Of a stretch of DNA of 64,000 nucleotides, positions 49,212-59,933 are shown in pieces. The number at the start of each line of letters is the position of its first letter. The stretch's first letter is position 1. The position numbers and the translations under genes are program-made. The stretch comes from Rhizoctonia solani. Taxonomy: Eukaryota > Basidiomycota > Agaricomycetes > Cantharellales > Ceratobasidiaceae. Location of the stretch: NCBI RefSeq assembly GCF_016906535.1, contig NC_057374.1, positions 744,001 to 808,000 of the forward strand, written 5' to 3'. The notes under the pieces were generated by a model. The model was not told the origin of the DNA. It did no database searches and saw nothing but the letters and a program-made list of their open reading frames with translations.

Positions 49212-50817
49212 AAAGAGGCCTGCTGCAGTTGTTCTATGAACCTTCAGCCTTCAGCTATTATTGTGTTATGGGGCTAATGCAGATATGTAAACATCGTTAC
49301 AGACTTTACCAGAGTGTAGTCACCAGCTTTACATGTACCAGTATTTTCGAAAGAAGCTTACATACTTCAAATTCGGAGGATTTAGCCTGCTAAATATACG
49401 CTAATATGTGGTTGATGTGCTGCGCTCAGATGGATAACTCTATGTAAGATATTAATGCAGATTTAATATTCCTATGGCAATGCATGCATGATAGTCTACT
49501 TGTCCGGACCCAGAATGAATATACGTGGATTGAGTCATGAATACGACAATCGGCCCAAAACGTGACTCTCATAGCAATAGGAAAGTTACCCAGCAATGCG
49601 AAATTAGAGGCAAATAATCCAGCCTCAGTGATGAACAGCGAGGGCACTTAGGGATAAAAACAAACGAAACGTGCTATGTGGAGATGCAAACAGTGCTAAG
49701 CGCTGGAACGGCCACGTGATCTGCACACATGTTACGACAATGTGGATTGTATTTTCCATTGTACACGATTTGGCCCATTCGAGGTCCTTCAATAGTCAAG
49801 ACTTCACACTTATTGGGGCTACATGAGCTCATTTGCTCAAACTACTCACAATGGAACCATTAGTCACAATCCTAGGCTTGATTGAGCGATTGAATATCCT
49901 CTACTATAGATAGCCTCCGGTCCTCCCGCTCGAATCCATCAATATTTACTTCAGCTTGACCCATATGTGTCAGATTCGTTGCTCTCTTGAGTTTTATATC
50001 TACCTGTTTGCCGCCTTGCACTGTGAACCCAGAAGGTGTGGATAATCCGCGCCTTGGGGAAACACAGTGCAATTGTGTGATTACCTACTCATTATTTATA
50101 GGGGTTGTGTCTGTTACCCTCTCGGCCGTGTTCTTCTCCGAGCGCTGTGCCTCATTTGAATGTAATCTATAATTCATTTCGATACAACGATATGCTCACG
50201 CCCCCTCATGTCTGTACTGTTGATAAACAGTTCTTCCGAGTGTGGGGTTTCCTTGTTAGAAAACGCCACTTCTTTCCGATGTTCTTGAGCCCCCAGAATA
50301 AAATCGGTTCTTTCCTACTGCGAAGGGCCATGAGGAGGCAAAACGAAGGTACAGGGTAGGAGGTAATGTTAAATTGAGAATAGCCGCGTGACCTATCTAC
50401 AGTCTCAAGAGCACTTGTGCTCCGTCATGCGGATGCTATCTTCGAGTCCTGCAATCGCGCTGTTTTATTTCCGTACCTCCCCATATTTTCTCGGTACTTC
50501 AACTCAGTTCTGTGAACGGCTTGCCTTGGTTTGCATATAGCTCTGTAAACACCGAATTCCAAAACCACGTGGTTCAATGAACAGTTTGTGCCCGATTTGA
50601 CCGGTAGCTCAGATTGGACGTTGGTCTCGACCCCACCCATATGCTGTGTTTTGTTTCACTGGCCCTCCCTCAACCAACACGCTTATTTCACGTGGTATAA
50701 TCAGTTAGCATCTTTTGGCACTATAAGACGTCACCCCAACTCAGTTGACAGTCAAGTTGCGCAACAGTTTAGTCCACCTCGTTTACCTGACCAGCTGTAT
50801 GGTGCCGTGTTGTTACA
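49212..50817. other. spacer between copies B and C with a dispersed repeat fragment
   Basis: About 1.6 kb without a gene. A roughly 47-bp stretch at 50503-50549 (CTGTGAACGG-type core) recurs at 63125-63171, so both are probably pieces of the same old mobile element. A TATAAG near 50722 could be the copy C promoter. Confidence 0.4.
50503..50549 (+). repeat. dispersed repeat fragment, copy 1
   Basis: About 47 bp beginning CTCAGTTCTGTGAACGG and ending near TAGCTCTGTAAA. The matching copy is at 63125-63171, with a similarity by eye above 80 percent in the same orientation. Confidence 0.5.
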
Positions 50818-52857
50818 ATGCCTGGTCCACCTCCAACCAGTTGCCTCACATGTCGCAAAAGGTTGGTGAGCGCGTATGCTCGCGCCTATCTTGCTTGATC
50901 TTTATTTCTTAGACGGAAAAAGTGTGACATGACCAGACCGTGCTGTAACAGATGTCTAAAGAGCGGATACGTATGTCTGGGTTATGCGAATAGCCAATCA
51001 CAGACTAGGATACAACAGGACCACCCTGACACGCTCATTTCCGCAGCCATATCAGAAGACAAAGCGGCACCCGAGGTGAGTTTGTAACGTTGCAATTCTA
51101 GTTTGCACTCAACTTCGGACTTCCGCCACTCTTGTAGATACTAGATCATCTGTCAACCGTACTGCCTGAGCATTCACAACATCCAGCTGCCACGAGGAGA
51201 GACCATGCCCTGAAGCACTCTGTTCTCGGAGCTGCTCTGCATTACAGAACCACCGCCCACAAACCCGGTTCAACTATGGATAGCGACCTGGCCAAACTCT
51301 CTGTACGAGCCTTCGATCGGTTGTGGCCGCAGGATCAGAGCCAATCAGTTGCATGTTCAACCTTATCGACGCGCCAGTCTGTTTTTGATGCACCCTGTTT
51401 CAATGTAGCTTCCAGGGCGAGAACCGCAGGGAATGATGCGATAGAAGATATTAAAACTGTGTATCAGTCAATACCCAGGTCAATAGATATGATGCAGACT
51501 GTGAGGGAAGATCACTTTGGGCGAGTTGCTAGCGAGTGTGAGTCAAGCCCGCGCTCGTACGGCTGTCTACGTTTACAATGGCGCAGATGCTTTCCAGATT
51601 CTTGGCCTTTGGTTCTTGACACCGTTGCCTACAATTCATGATTCGATGGCGAGCCAAATAAGAGGAAGTATAACTGTGCGAGCCATGTATTTGGGTGTAA
51701 CAGTTTTTCAGGCGCTTCAACAGGGCCCCCAGGCTAGTGACGCAGCAATCAACAGATATATCAGCTGTATCAATGACTTCGAGGGGGAAATTGCCATCAA
51801 TGTCCGTAGAAATCCGTCGTCGAGCGACATGTTAGACCGCTTCAGGGCCCATCTTGAGGTAAATGGTTCGTTTAATTGAGTATCTGGTAAAACAAATAAC
51901 GCAGTTTATCAGTTAGTATTTCTAAAATATTCCCTAGTAGATGGCGTGTCGGCATACACTCTACTTCGCACCGCGCTGCCTATGTTTCTGTCATTCATAT
52001 CAACTGAATCCGACTTGTTGATCGACCAGCCCAACGGCAGCTTGGCGGTATCGTTTGCTAATACGCTTCGTTCTCCTCGGCACGAGCTTGCAAGATTTGT
52101 TGGCAACGACGTTATTCTACCATTTTTACTTGGTGCGCCACCCCTGGCAGAGTATGCCTACGAGAGGTCATGTGATCATGACCAGTTTGAGTGGGTGCAT
52201 GGAATTCCCATCTCACTCTTTCAGACCGTCTCTCAGGTCAACTCGTGGAGAGCTGGGTCAAAAGTCTTCCTGGAAGACTGGCAAACGCTAGAGCAGCGTA
52301 CTCTGGCATGGCGATCGCCTTACGATACGTCAGATGTGCCTTTCGTTCCTGAGAGCGCCACTTCGGAGATGGCTGCTGTACGAGAAGGCTGGAGATATGT
52401 AGTGCTGATATACATCTATATGGTGCGCCGTTTTCACTTTCTCTTATCTTGTCCAGAATGAACACTGGACGACCAATAGGGTGTATGCGGGGTGTCATCA
52501 CATGATTCACGGGTCCAAGCATCTGTTGATCGAATATTTCAGCTTTCGGGAACAGTGCGTAGCTCACACATTGGTATGCATATGCTACCACATTACTTTG
52601 TTGTAAGTTCAGTGCACAATCCTCAAACCGCTTGTTAAGTTGCTAGTATAAAGGCTGGGGTGGCGGCGCGGCTGGAAAGACACCGGGTTGCTGTGTACGA
52701 GAAGCTTCTTTCGTTCACAGGTTCGCGACCTTGGCTGTTTGGAGGGCCACAACTTGGTCTATTCCTGTACCGTTTATGGCGTGGCGTGGGTACAGGAGGA
52801 GGAGCCGTTACGTGGGATGACTATGTACGGTCGAGGCAAGCAGTTGCTCCGATCTGA
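50818..52857 (+). CDS. Zn2Cys6 transcription factor, array copy C
   Basis: Seven exons (50818-50861, 50913-51075, 51138-51537, 51587-51858, 51913-52422, 52480-52602, 52654-52857) join to 571 residues. The zinc cluster reads CLTCRKR then KKCDMTRPCCNRC, correctly spaced. The regulatory part includes DRLWPQDQSQS, AFQILGLWFLTPLP, AYTLLRTALPMFLSF, GAPPLAEYAYERSCDHDQF and GWRYVVLIYIYM, and ends VTWDDYVRSRQAVAPI. The N-terminus is six residues shorter than in A, B, D and E because the start codon lies closer to the zinc cluster. It is closer in sequence to the minus-strand copies D and E than to A or B, and its 3' flank and the following tRNA gene are mirrored on the far side of the VTS1-like gene. 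Confidence 0.85.
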
Positions 52858-53598
52858 GGGGCCTTGTCGTCTTTCATCCGAAGCAGTACAATGTATTAGT
52901 GCATAATTATTTAGCAACATCATAAAATACTTGATCATGGTTATCTGACCCTACCTAAAACAAAAAATGAGTGCAAAGTGTATACGGATTATATCCGCGT
53001 AGGAGCGAGCAAATAGCAAGGCGAGCAAGGATTGATGGACCGACCTGGAACTAAAGACCCTTGGACTGGTGGAGCCGACCTACCGATTACTACTCATGCG
53101 TTGATTCCTCGGCATGCATTATCACTCGTCCAAATTATTATGCTGTCCCTAAGCCCCTGCTTTTTAAATCAGATTTAATACGAACGTTCTAAAGCAGACG
53201 TGGGCGCCTCACCCACTACCTAACTTCAGCGCTTATTGGAGAGGGCTACCGTGAGGCTGTTTTTCACTGTAAGTACGATTTTCTTCTCACCTAGACTGAT
53301 TTTCACATTTTTAGCTCAATCAATTTGTGCGAAGTGCTTTAGCATACATGTGTAAAAATTTAAAATTGGGGGGGGGGCTCTGTTATAAAAAAAAAGTAGA
53401 CATAAAGTATGCACAAGTATCCGGTCCAAACCCACTCAGTGCTGCTTTTACATTACTCAGTACTTCAGCTTCCTTATTCACTGACGTTGCGATGATGTTC
53501 CCGCGGCCAGGCTTAATCTATATCGATCTAAAGTAAATGCTCTGCATGTAGGCTTCTTTAGAAGGATGATAAATTATGCTCACGAGACCCTCTGCAAG
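52858..53598. other. 3' flank of copy C, part of an inverted duplication
   Basis: No gene. A segment near 53420-53475 (CCGGTCCAAACCCAC-type) recurs in inverse orientation in the 3' flanks of copies D (about 56790-56830) and E (about 59740-59790). This shows that the duplicated unit includes non-coding flank. A ten-base G run at 53368-53377 lies inside. Confidence 0.5.
53368..53377. repeat. poly(G) tract, 10 nt
   Basis: Ten G in the flank between copy C and the tRNA gene, followed by an A-rich run. Confidence 0.9.
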
Positions 53599-53680
53599 GA
53601 GCGATGGTGTAGTTGGTTATCACGTCTGTCTAACACTCTGATGTTCACAGACGGTCCTCAGTTCGAGTCTGGGTCGCTTC
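53599..53680 (+). tRNA. tRNA-Val (anticodon AAC) with a 10-nt intron
   Basis: A cloverleaf can be folded. Acceptor stem GAGCGAT pairs with GTCGCTT. The D arm is GTGTAGTTGGTTATCAC (also the A box). Anticodon stem TCTGT pairs with ACAGA, with loop CTAACA holding the AAC anticodon and then a 10-nt intron in the canonical position one base after the anticodon. The T arm is CTCAG TTCGAGT CTGGG (B box). The discriminator is C. A T-run (TTTTT) follows directly as RNA polymerase III terminator. A second copy at 56567-56648 on the other strand differs by one base, in the intron. Confidence 0.85.
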
Positions 53681-53955
53681 ATTTTTGTTGCCGGACAAAT
53701 GTAGTGCCAAACAAAAGCAAAGCGTGGCGGGGCTATTTGTGGGCGTTTCGCTGATCAGCTGGCGAATCGTCTTTGCGCTCTCCACGTCGTCCTTGTGAGT
53801 GGATGAAATATATGTTTTATTCTTGCTAATTCTGTGCAGATTACTTCTAGGCCGGCCGGTCCGCTGGTCTCTACTTGCTTGACTTGAATTTTGGCGCGTC
53901 GCAAGCGAACGCCTGTATTTTTTCTGGCCCAGTGCCCACTTGACTTACGTCTCCC

Positions 53956-55987
53956 ATGGCTCTACGACCCAGCCCCAGCCCCTCGCCTGGTCCCACTGGA
54001 CATCCCAACCGCCAAGCACGTGCCTCTCTCGGTCCTGGCTCGTCCTTGACTGTCGGTACCAACCTCGGTCCGGCTCCACGCAATGTTGCCAATCAACCGA
54101 TATCGCCCCGCCCAGCTGGCATGCGTCCAACCAGCGAGTTGATCACTGGCTCCAATATGTACCAGAATCCAGAGGGTATGCATATCTTATCCTGTTTCTA
54201 TATGATTGTATTGAATTTTCGTAGCCGAGGCGATCGACCAGTGGTTCGAAAACCTCCAAAACTACGAGGCCACCCTTGAAGAAATGGCTGCTGCTTCGCT
54301 CGATGTCAATTTCAAAGAAGAGCTTAGCGCCATCGAGCAGTGTAAGCGAAAAAATAATCCCATTATATTGCTCTTTATTCACTCCACACAGGGTTCCGCG
54401 TGTTATCCGAGGCGGAGCGCACGGCCGCTCTTTATTCGCTCCTCCAGCACTCGACCCAAGTCCAGATTCGGTTCTTTATCACCGTACTCCAACAGATGGC
54501 CCGTGCAGACCCCATGACAGCCCTCCTTTCTCCCGCAGTTGGCGCATCTATGCAAAGTCAAATGGAAGCCAAGCTAGCCTCATTGGGTCTCAAGTCCCCG
54601 GGCCCACCAGCCTCTCCCTCGGCTCGTTCCTTCAACCGTCAATCCGAAGGCACTGGAAACTTTCTTTCCCCCGATTCCGCCGCTGTTCCTCCTTCCCCCG
54701 GAGGGGCGGGTGCAGCGTCGGGTGATGCAGCTGCTACCTTGGCTCAACAGCGTGCACGACTGAAAGCGACCAATGCTGCGCATAGGATTTCCGCACCGGG
54801 AACTTTGGCTGCCGATGCCGCACGAGCCAATGTCTGGTCTGCTACGTCCCTGAGCCAAGTTGCCGAACGTGGCCCATCTCCATCTCCAGGCGGAGATCTA
54901 CTCTCCCCGCCGCCGGCCGGGACCCGACCCAAGAGCACCGACTTTACAGGACTCGCCGCACAATTCCGCAAAGGCCAGCCGGGCGACAACATTGATGACC
55001 AACTCTCTCCCATGGTTGGTGGAAACTGGGCGAGCATGGTCAACACACCCGTTGTGCCCATGTTTTCTGGTAACAATAATGGTGCCGGAAGCTCGGCTGC
55101 TGGGAACGGAACAGACGCCAATGGTCAGAACCTCGATGCCGCAGCGCTCAAACTCGCAAACTGGACAATGGCGAATAACCCCGGCGGACCTGTTGTTCAA
55201 CTTGATGACGCGCGTAAGTTTAGGAGAACGTCCAACGCGACCAAGTCTACCGACGTATCTGCACCTGTCAACAAGAAACCCCAACCTCCCGCAGCCAACC
55301 CGAACCCGGGATTCTTGTCCCCACAACAACCCCAACCGACCAACTGGCAACACCAACCCAATCGTAGCCCAGACCCTACTGCAATGGCCAACTTTAACCT
55401 TGGTGGATTGAGCCCCGGGATGAACATGAACATGGGCATGATGAACGGGTTCGGGATGATGACGCCTGGAATGGGAATGCCTGGATTCGGGATGAACAAT
55501 CTTGAAGGCCTTCAAGCTCAATTGATAGCCGCCCAACTTGCGCAACTGAACGCTGGATTCCCGCTCGGTATGATGCCAGGTCTCGCAGGGCAGAACCAAC
55601 AGCCTGGCCCGCGTTCTGCACGATCGGGCGCAAGCGGCCGTCGTTCGCCCAAGCCTCCAACCAACTCTGCTGCCAAGGGAGGAGAAGACGATATCGATCC
55701 GAGCTTGCTGAACGATGTTCCCGGGTGGTTGAGAAGTCTGCGGTTGCACAAGTACACCCCGAACTTTGAAGGCATGGCGTGGAGGGATATGGTGGTTATG
55801 GACGAGGCCGCTCTCGAAGCCAAGGGTGTGGCTGCGTTGGGTGCAAGGAGGAAGATGTTGAAGACTTTCCAATTGGTATGACTCTCTTTCACTATAATTC
55901 TTGTGAATGATTATTGATGGAGATCTGCAGGTCCGGGAAAAAATGGGAATCGAAGAGCCAGAAGGCTCGAGGTCCAAGGACGAGTAG
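53956..55987 (+). CDS. VTS1: SAM-domain RNA-binding protein, VTS1/Smaug-like
   Basis: Four exons (53956-54175, 54225-54341, 54392-55875, 55931-55987) join to 625 residues. Near the N-terminus is a conserved helical block ([18 protein letters not shown], then [18 protein letters not shown] and [14 protein letters not shown]), as in fungal VTS1 proteins. The middle is low-complexity (Ser/Pro/Asn and a Met/Gly-rich repeat such as [14 protein letters not shown]). The C-terminal SAM domain (about residues 550-615) reads [43 protein letters not shown]1 binds stem-loops with a CNGG loop and recruits the CCR4-NOT deadenylase to mRNAs. The basic face (K in LHKY, ARRKMLK) is present. The gene sits alone in the spacer of a large inverted duplication. 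Confidence 0.85.
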
Positions 55988-56566
55988 ATTGCTCACGCCT
56001 ATACAACGATATCCAAAGTTTCTCGGTTGCCTGGCCTACTTTTCTTTAAACACACACACATCACAACAACTTTATCTCTTCTTGTTCACCTCCTCGGTCT
56101 CATTCGTCTTCGTTCCTAACGCGAAGGCATGATGGGCCTGCCGGGATAATACCAACGATTTTTTTTTAGTTTGAAGAATTACGACGATCGGTCTGGCTTG
56201 GAGAAAATACGACTACTTGATAGGGGAGGAACAAACGACGATGTTTTAGATCGATTCCACTCACTCCTGCGGCGCTTGGGGTTGTGTATTAACTTTTTGC
56301 GCTCCTGTGTTATATGTGGATGTTGTTGATCCTGTAATTCTTGTATGTTGTATTGATTTTTTTTTGATTGCATTGGTTTGCATATCGGTGTGAGAATGCG
56401 TTTCGTAGACGCGCATCAGAGTTGAAGCCTTTTTAAGCTGATCTGTTCGGAAACAGAACGGAGCCTAGGGATGGAGTTATATTAAACCGAGGGGTGCAAC
56501 CTCATTTTACTTGACGGCCAACTGAAAACGAGCATGGTATTTAGAATAAAGAAAACGTACAAAAAT

Positions 56567-56648
56567 GAAGCGACCCAGACTCGAACTGAGGACCGTCTGT
56601 GAACATCAGAATGTTAGACAGACGTGATAACCAACTACACCATCGCTC
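56567..56648 (-). tRNA. tRNA-Val (anticodon AAC) with a 10-nt intron, inverted copy
   Basis: Reverse complement of the tRNA at 53599-53680 over all 82 nt except one intron base (T for C in the first intron position). The same acceptor, D, anticodon and T arms are formed. Downstream on the minus strand is a T-run (ATTTTTG type), the polymerase III terminator. Confidence 0.85.
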
Positions 56649-57097
56649 CTTGAGCAGAATTATCATAAACACTTTGAGTCACCTACAAAGATTTCATTAT
56701 TCAGAGCATTAATTTCATATTGATACAGGTTAGGCTTGGCTACGGGAACAGTATCACAGTGTAAGCGAGTAAGGGGTTGAAATGTTGAGTAACGTGAAAG
56801 CGGCACTCAGTCGGTCCGCGAAAGCCAATGCTGGGACCTCTACTTCACAAGTCTGTCCATCAGTTTCTGGTCTTCTCGCCGTCTGTTTTCTTTTTCGTGA
56901 GTGCAATCCCCACACACCTTACACTGACTTCCATTTAAGTAGGGTCGGATACTTGCGAGTACTTCAAATCATTGCCAAGTGATTATGTAGCGCTACATTG
57001 CACTGTTTGAGCTAGCATATCTCCATCACTTGCCTTAAATCTTGCAAAATTATTCATCAGGTAAGCCAAGTAACTGATGAGAGCCGACAAAATCCCT
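56649..57097. other. 3' flank of copy D, mirrored from copy C
   Basis: No gene. It shares blocks with the 3' flank of copy E (59800-59933), for example the stretch around GCTACATAATCA and GGCTTACCTGA on the minus strand, and weaker blocks with that of copy C. Confidence 0.45.
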
Positions 57098-59166
57098 TCA
57101 GACCGGGCTGACTGCTTGCCCCGACTTAACATAGTCATCCCACGTAACAGGTCCCCCTCCCGCACCCGCGCTATGCCACAGGTGATACAGAAACAGACCG
57201 ATTTCTGGCCCTCCAAAAACCCAAGGTCGCGAGCCTGTAAGTGAAACATACCTCTCGTACACAGCAGCCCGTTGTCTTTCCATCCGCGCCGCCACGCCAG
57301 CCTTTGCAAGAGCTACCTTAGTAGACAGTCCGAGCTTCGCATGCTGTTATTAGAACTTACGACAAAGCAGTGCGGGAGCATATGTATGCCGATACGTGAG
57401 CTGTGTACGGTACTTGACAGGTGAAGTATTCGATTGACCGACGCTTGGACTCGTGCGTCATGGGATGACACCCCGCCTATACCCTATCGACCCCCTATAT
57501 TCGATGTGAATAAAATAATACATATTACAAAAGCATACCATGTAGATGTATATCAGTACCACATGTCTCCAGCCTTCTCGTACAGCAGCCATCTCCGAAG
57601 TGGCGCTCTCAGGAACGAAAGGCACATCTGACGTATCGTAGGGTGATCGCCATGCCAGAGCGCGCTGCTCGAGTGTTTGCCAGTCGTCGATGCAGACTTT
57701 AGATCCAGCCCTCCATGAGTTGACCTGAGAGATGATCTGTAAGAGTGAGATGGAGAGTCCGTGCACCCACTCAAACTGGTCATGATCGTACGCGCTGTCG
57801 TAGGCATATTCCGCTAAGGGTGGTACACTGAACAAAAATGACAGCATGGCGTCGCTACCAATAAACCTCGCAAGCTCATCCCGGGGAGAACGAAGTGCGC
57901 GATCGAATGAAATTGTCAGGCTTCCATTGGATTCTTCGGTCAATAGATCAGGATCGGCTGTAGCAAGCAGAAGAAAATTTGGCAGGGCAGTGCGCAGTAG
58001 AGTATATGCCGAAATTGTATGCTGTATCGTAAGCTTTAGTAGCACTAGCTATCAAATCGTGTTGTTTATTCTCGCGAGACTCTAACAGTATAGCGCACTT
58101 ACCTCAAGATGGGCATTAAAATAGTCCAGCATGTCGCTCGGGGAGCAATTCCTACGAACATTGGTAGCAAGTTTCTGCCCATAACCATCTATCCAGTCAA
58201 TATGTCTTTTGATTATTGGACTACTGCTCTGGGGGTCCTGACTGAGCAGCTGAAATGCTGTTGCTCCAACGTACATCGCCCGCAGCGTTCTTTTCCCTAT
58301 CGTCTCACTCGCTATGTAGTCACGAATCTTAGGTAGAGGGGACAGGAACCACAGGTTGTGAGCCTGGAAAGCATCTACGCCATCGAAAATATGGGTGAGC
58401 ATACACTGAGTAGGAGAGCTTGACTCACACTCCCTGGCAACGCGCGCAAAGTGATACTCTCTGACAGTCTGCATAGCATCTATCGAGGCAGGTATTGACC
58501 GAAAGACAGCTCCGATCTCTTCTATTAGGTCATCTTCTGTGTTTCTGACCTTCTGACCTTCACTCGATAGCGGAATGGCAGAGGCGGAATGGCGTGTCAA
58601 TGAGGCCGAGTATGTGACTGATTGGCTCTGGTCCTGAGGCCATGAGCGGTCGAAATCGCCCGAAGAGCCTTCGATAGAGTCATCACCCATAGCTGGGGTG
58701 GGTTTGCAGCCGCCGGCTCTGTAAAGCAGGGTGGCTCCGAGGATAGAACGCGTCAAGCCATGATCTCCCCTCATGTCAGTTGTATCTTGCCAAGTATTAG
58801 GCAATTCAGTTGCAAGATAATCTGGTGACTACAATAGTCGTGGAGGTTCGAGGCTAAGGTTACAAACCGAAATCGCGGCACTGCGTGCTTACCTTGGGTA
58901 TTGATTCGTCTGCCGATATGTTTATGAGAGCATTATCGGAATGACTCCGATGTATCTTGAGTCGAGGATGGTCGTAGTCGTATCCCAGGCATTCGTATCC
59001 GCCCTTCAGACAGCTATTGCAGGACGGTTTGGACATGTCACACCTTTTCCGTCTACCAAATTGAGATCAGAAAAGGATGTGCACAGATATATGCGGTACC
59101 TAACCTTTTTCTGCATGTGCGACAACTTGTTGGGGGTGGACCAGGTCGTGAAACAATATGGAACAT
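57098..59166 (-). CDS. Zn2Cys6 transcription factor, array copy D
   Basis: Seven exons on the minus strand (59166-59105, 59052-58893, 58828-58429, 58374-58103, 58048-57539, 57483-57361, 57301-57098) join to 576 residues. Exons have exactly the lengths of copy C except at the 5' end. The zinc cluster is CRTCRKR then KRCDMSKPSCNSC. Then come DRSWPQDQSQSVTY, AFQAHNLWFLSPLP, AYTLLRTALPNFLLLAT, SVPPLAEYAYDSAYDHDQF, GWRHVVLIYIYM and VTWDDYVKSGQAVSPV. A TATA-like element (59228-59235) lies about 65 bp upstream of the start. Best relatives within the window are E and C. Confidence 0.85.
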
Positions 59167-59933
59167 AGAGCCAACTAGGTAGAGATAGCTAAGTTCTCGT
59201 GTTGAATTGGCTGTCAGCTGAGCTGGGTTATATAGTATTAAATGATGCCAGCCCAGCGCTGGGCGCACAGGGGGAATAAGTGCATTAGTTCGCTTGATAG
59301 TATTGTGTAGTATGATACTCAGCCTCGTGCACATCTTCCAAAGTGCTATTTATACAGAACGTCAGGACGACTACAATTCACAAGTGAGGGCTGGCGTATA
59401 AAATAGATATACACGTGGAGTTACTAGGTAGTAGGCTCACGCTGGAATTGGCCTAGCACGCTTTGCTCATAGCCCTAATTGTACCTAAGATGGACCATAG
59501 AGAAAGCTGACGAATCATAGCTAAAGTGTAACAGTCAGTTGCAAGTAGGGAAGGGACGAATTTACACGCTCCAGCTTAGAATTGCTGGCCATGTTGGTTA
59601 CAGTTGCGTAACTTAGCAAGTTGTTTCACTTCTTGATTAAATTAGAACATAAGGATAGTAGGGTGCGCGAGAGGGTGCCAGGAGGAGGACCGGAAAAAGC
59701 CGATTTCCGAAGCGCGGCAGCTGCAGGGAAGATTAAATGCCAAGTAATGTGAAAGCGGTGCTTGGTGGGTTTAGACCGGATGTTTGCAAATACTTTATGC
59801 CATTGCCAAATGATTATGTAGTGCTACATTACACTGTTTTGGCTAGCATACAGTATTGTCATTGCTGACCATGAGTGTTGCAAAAATGTTCCTCAGGTAA
59901 GCCAAGTAGCTGATGAGAGCCGACAGAGCCCTT

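Noticed and set aside
53599..53680. tRNA with anticodon other than AAC
   Set aside because: Only the placement CTAACA followed by a 10-nt intron gives a 5-bp anticodon stem and a canonical intron site; other foldings break the stem.
54898..55977. 359-residue antisense open frame over the VTS1-like gene
   Set aside because: It lies opposite a conserved SAM-domain gene with biased, proline- and serine-rich codons; its translation shows no family features.
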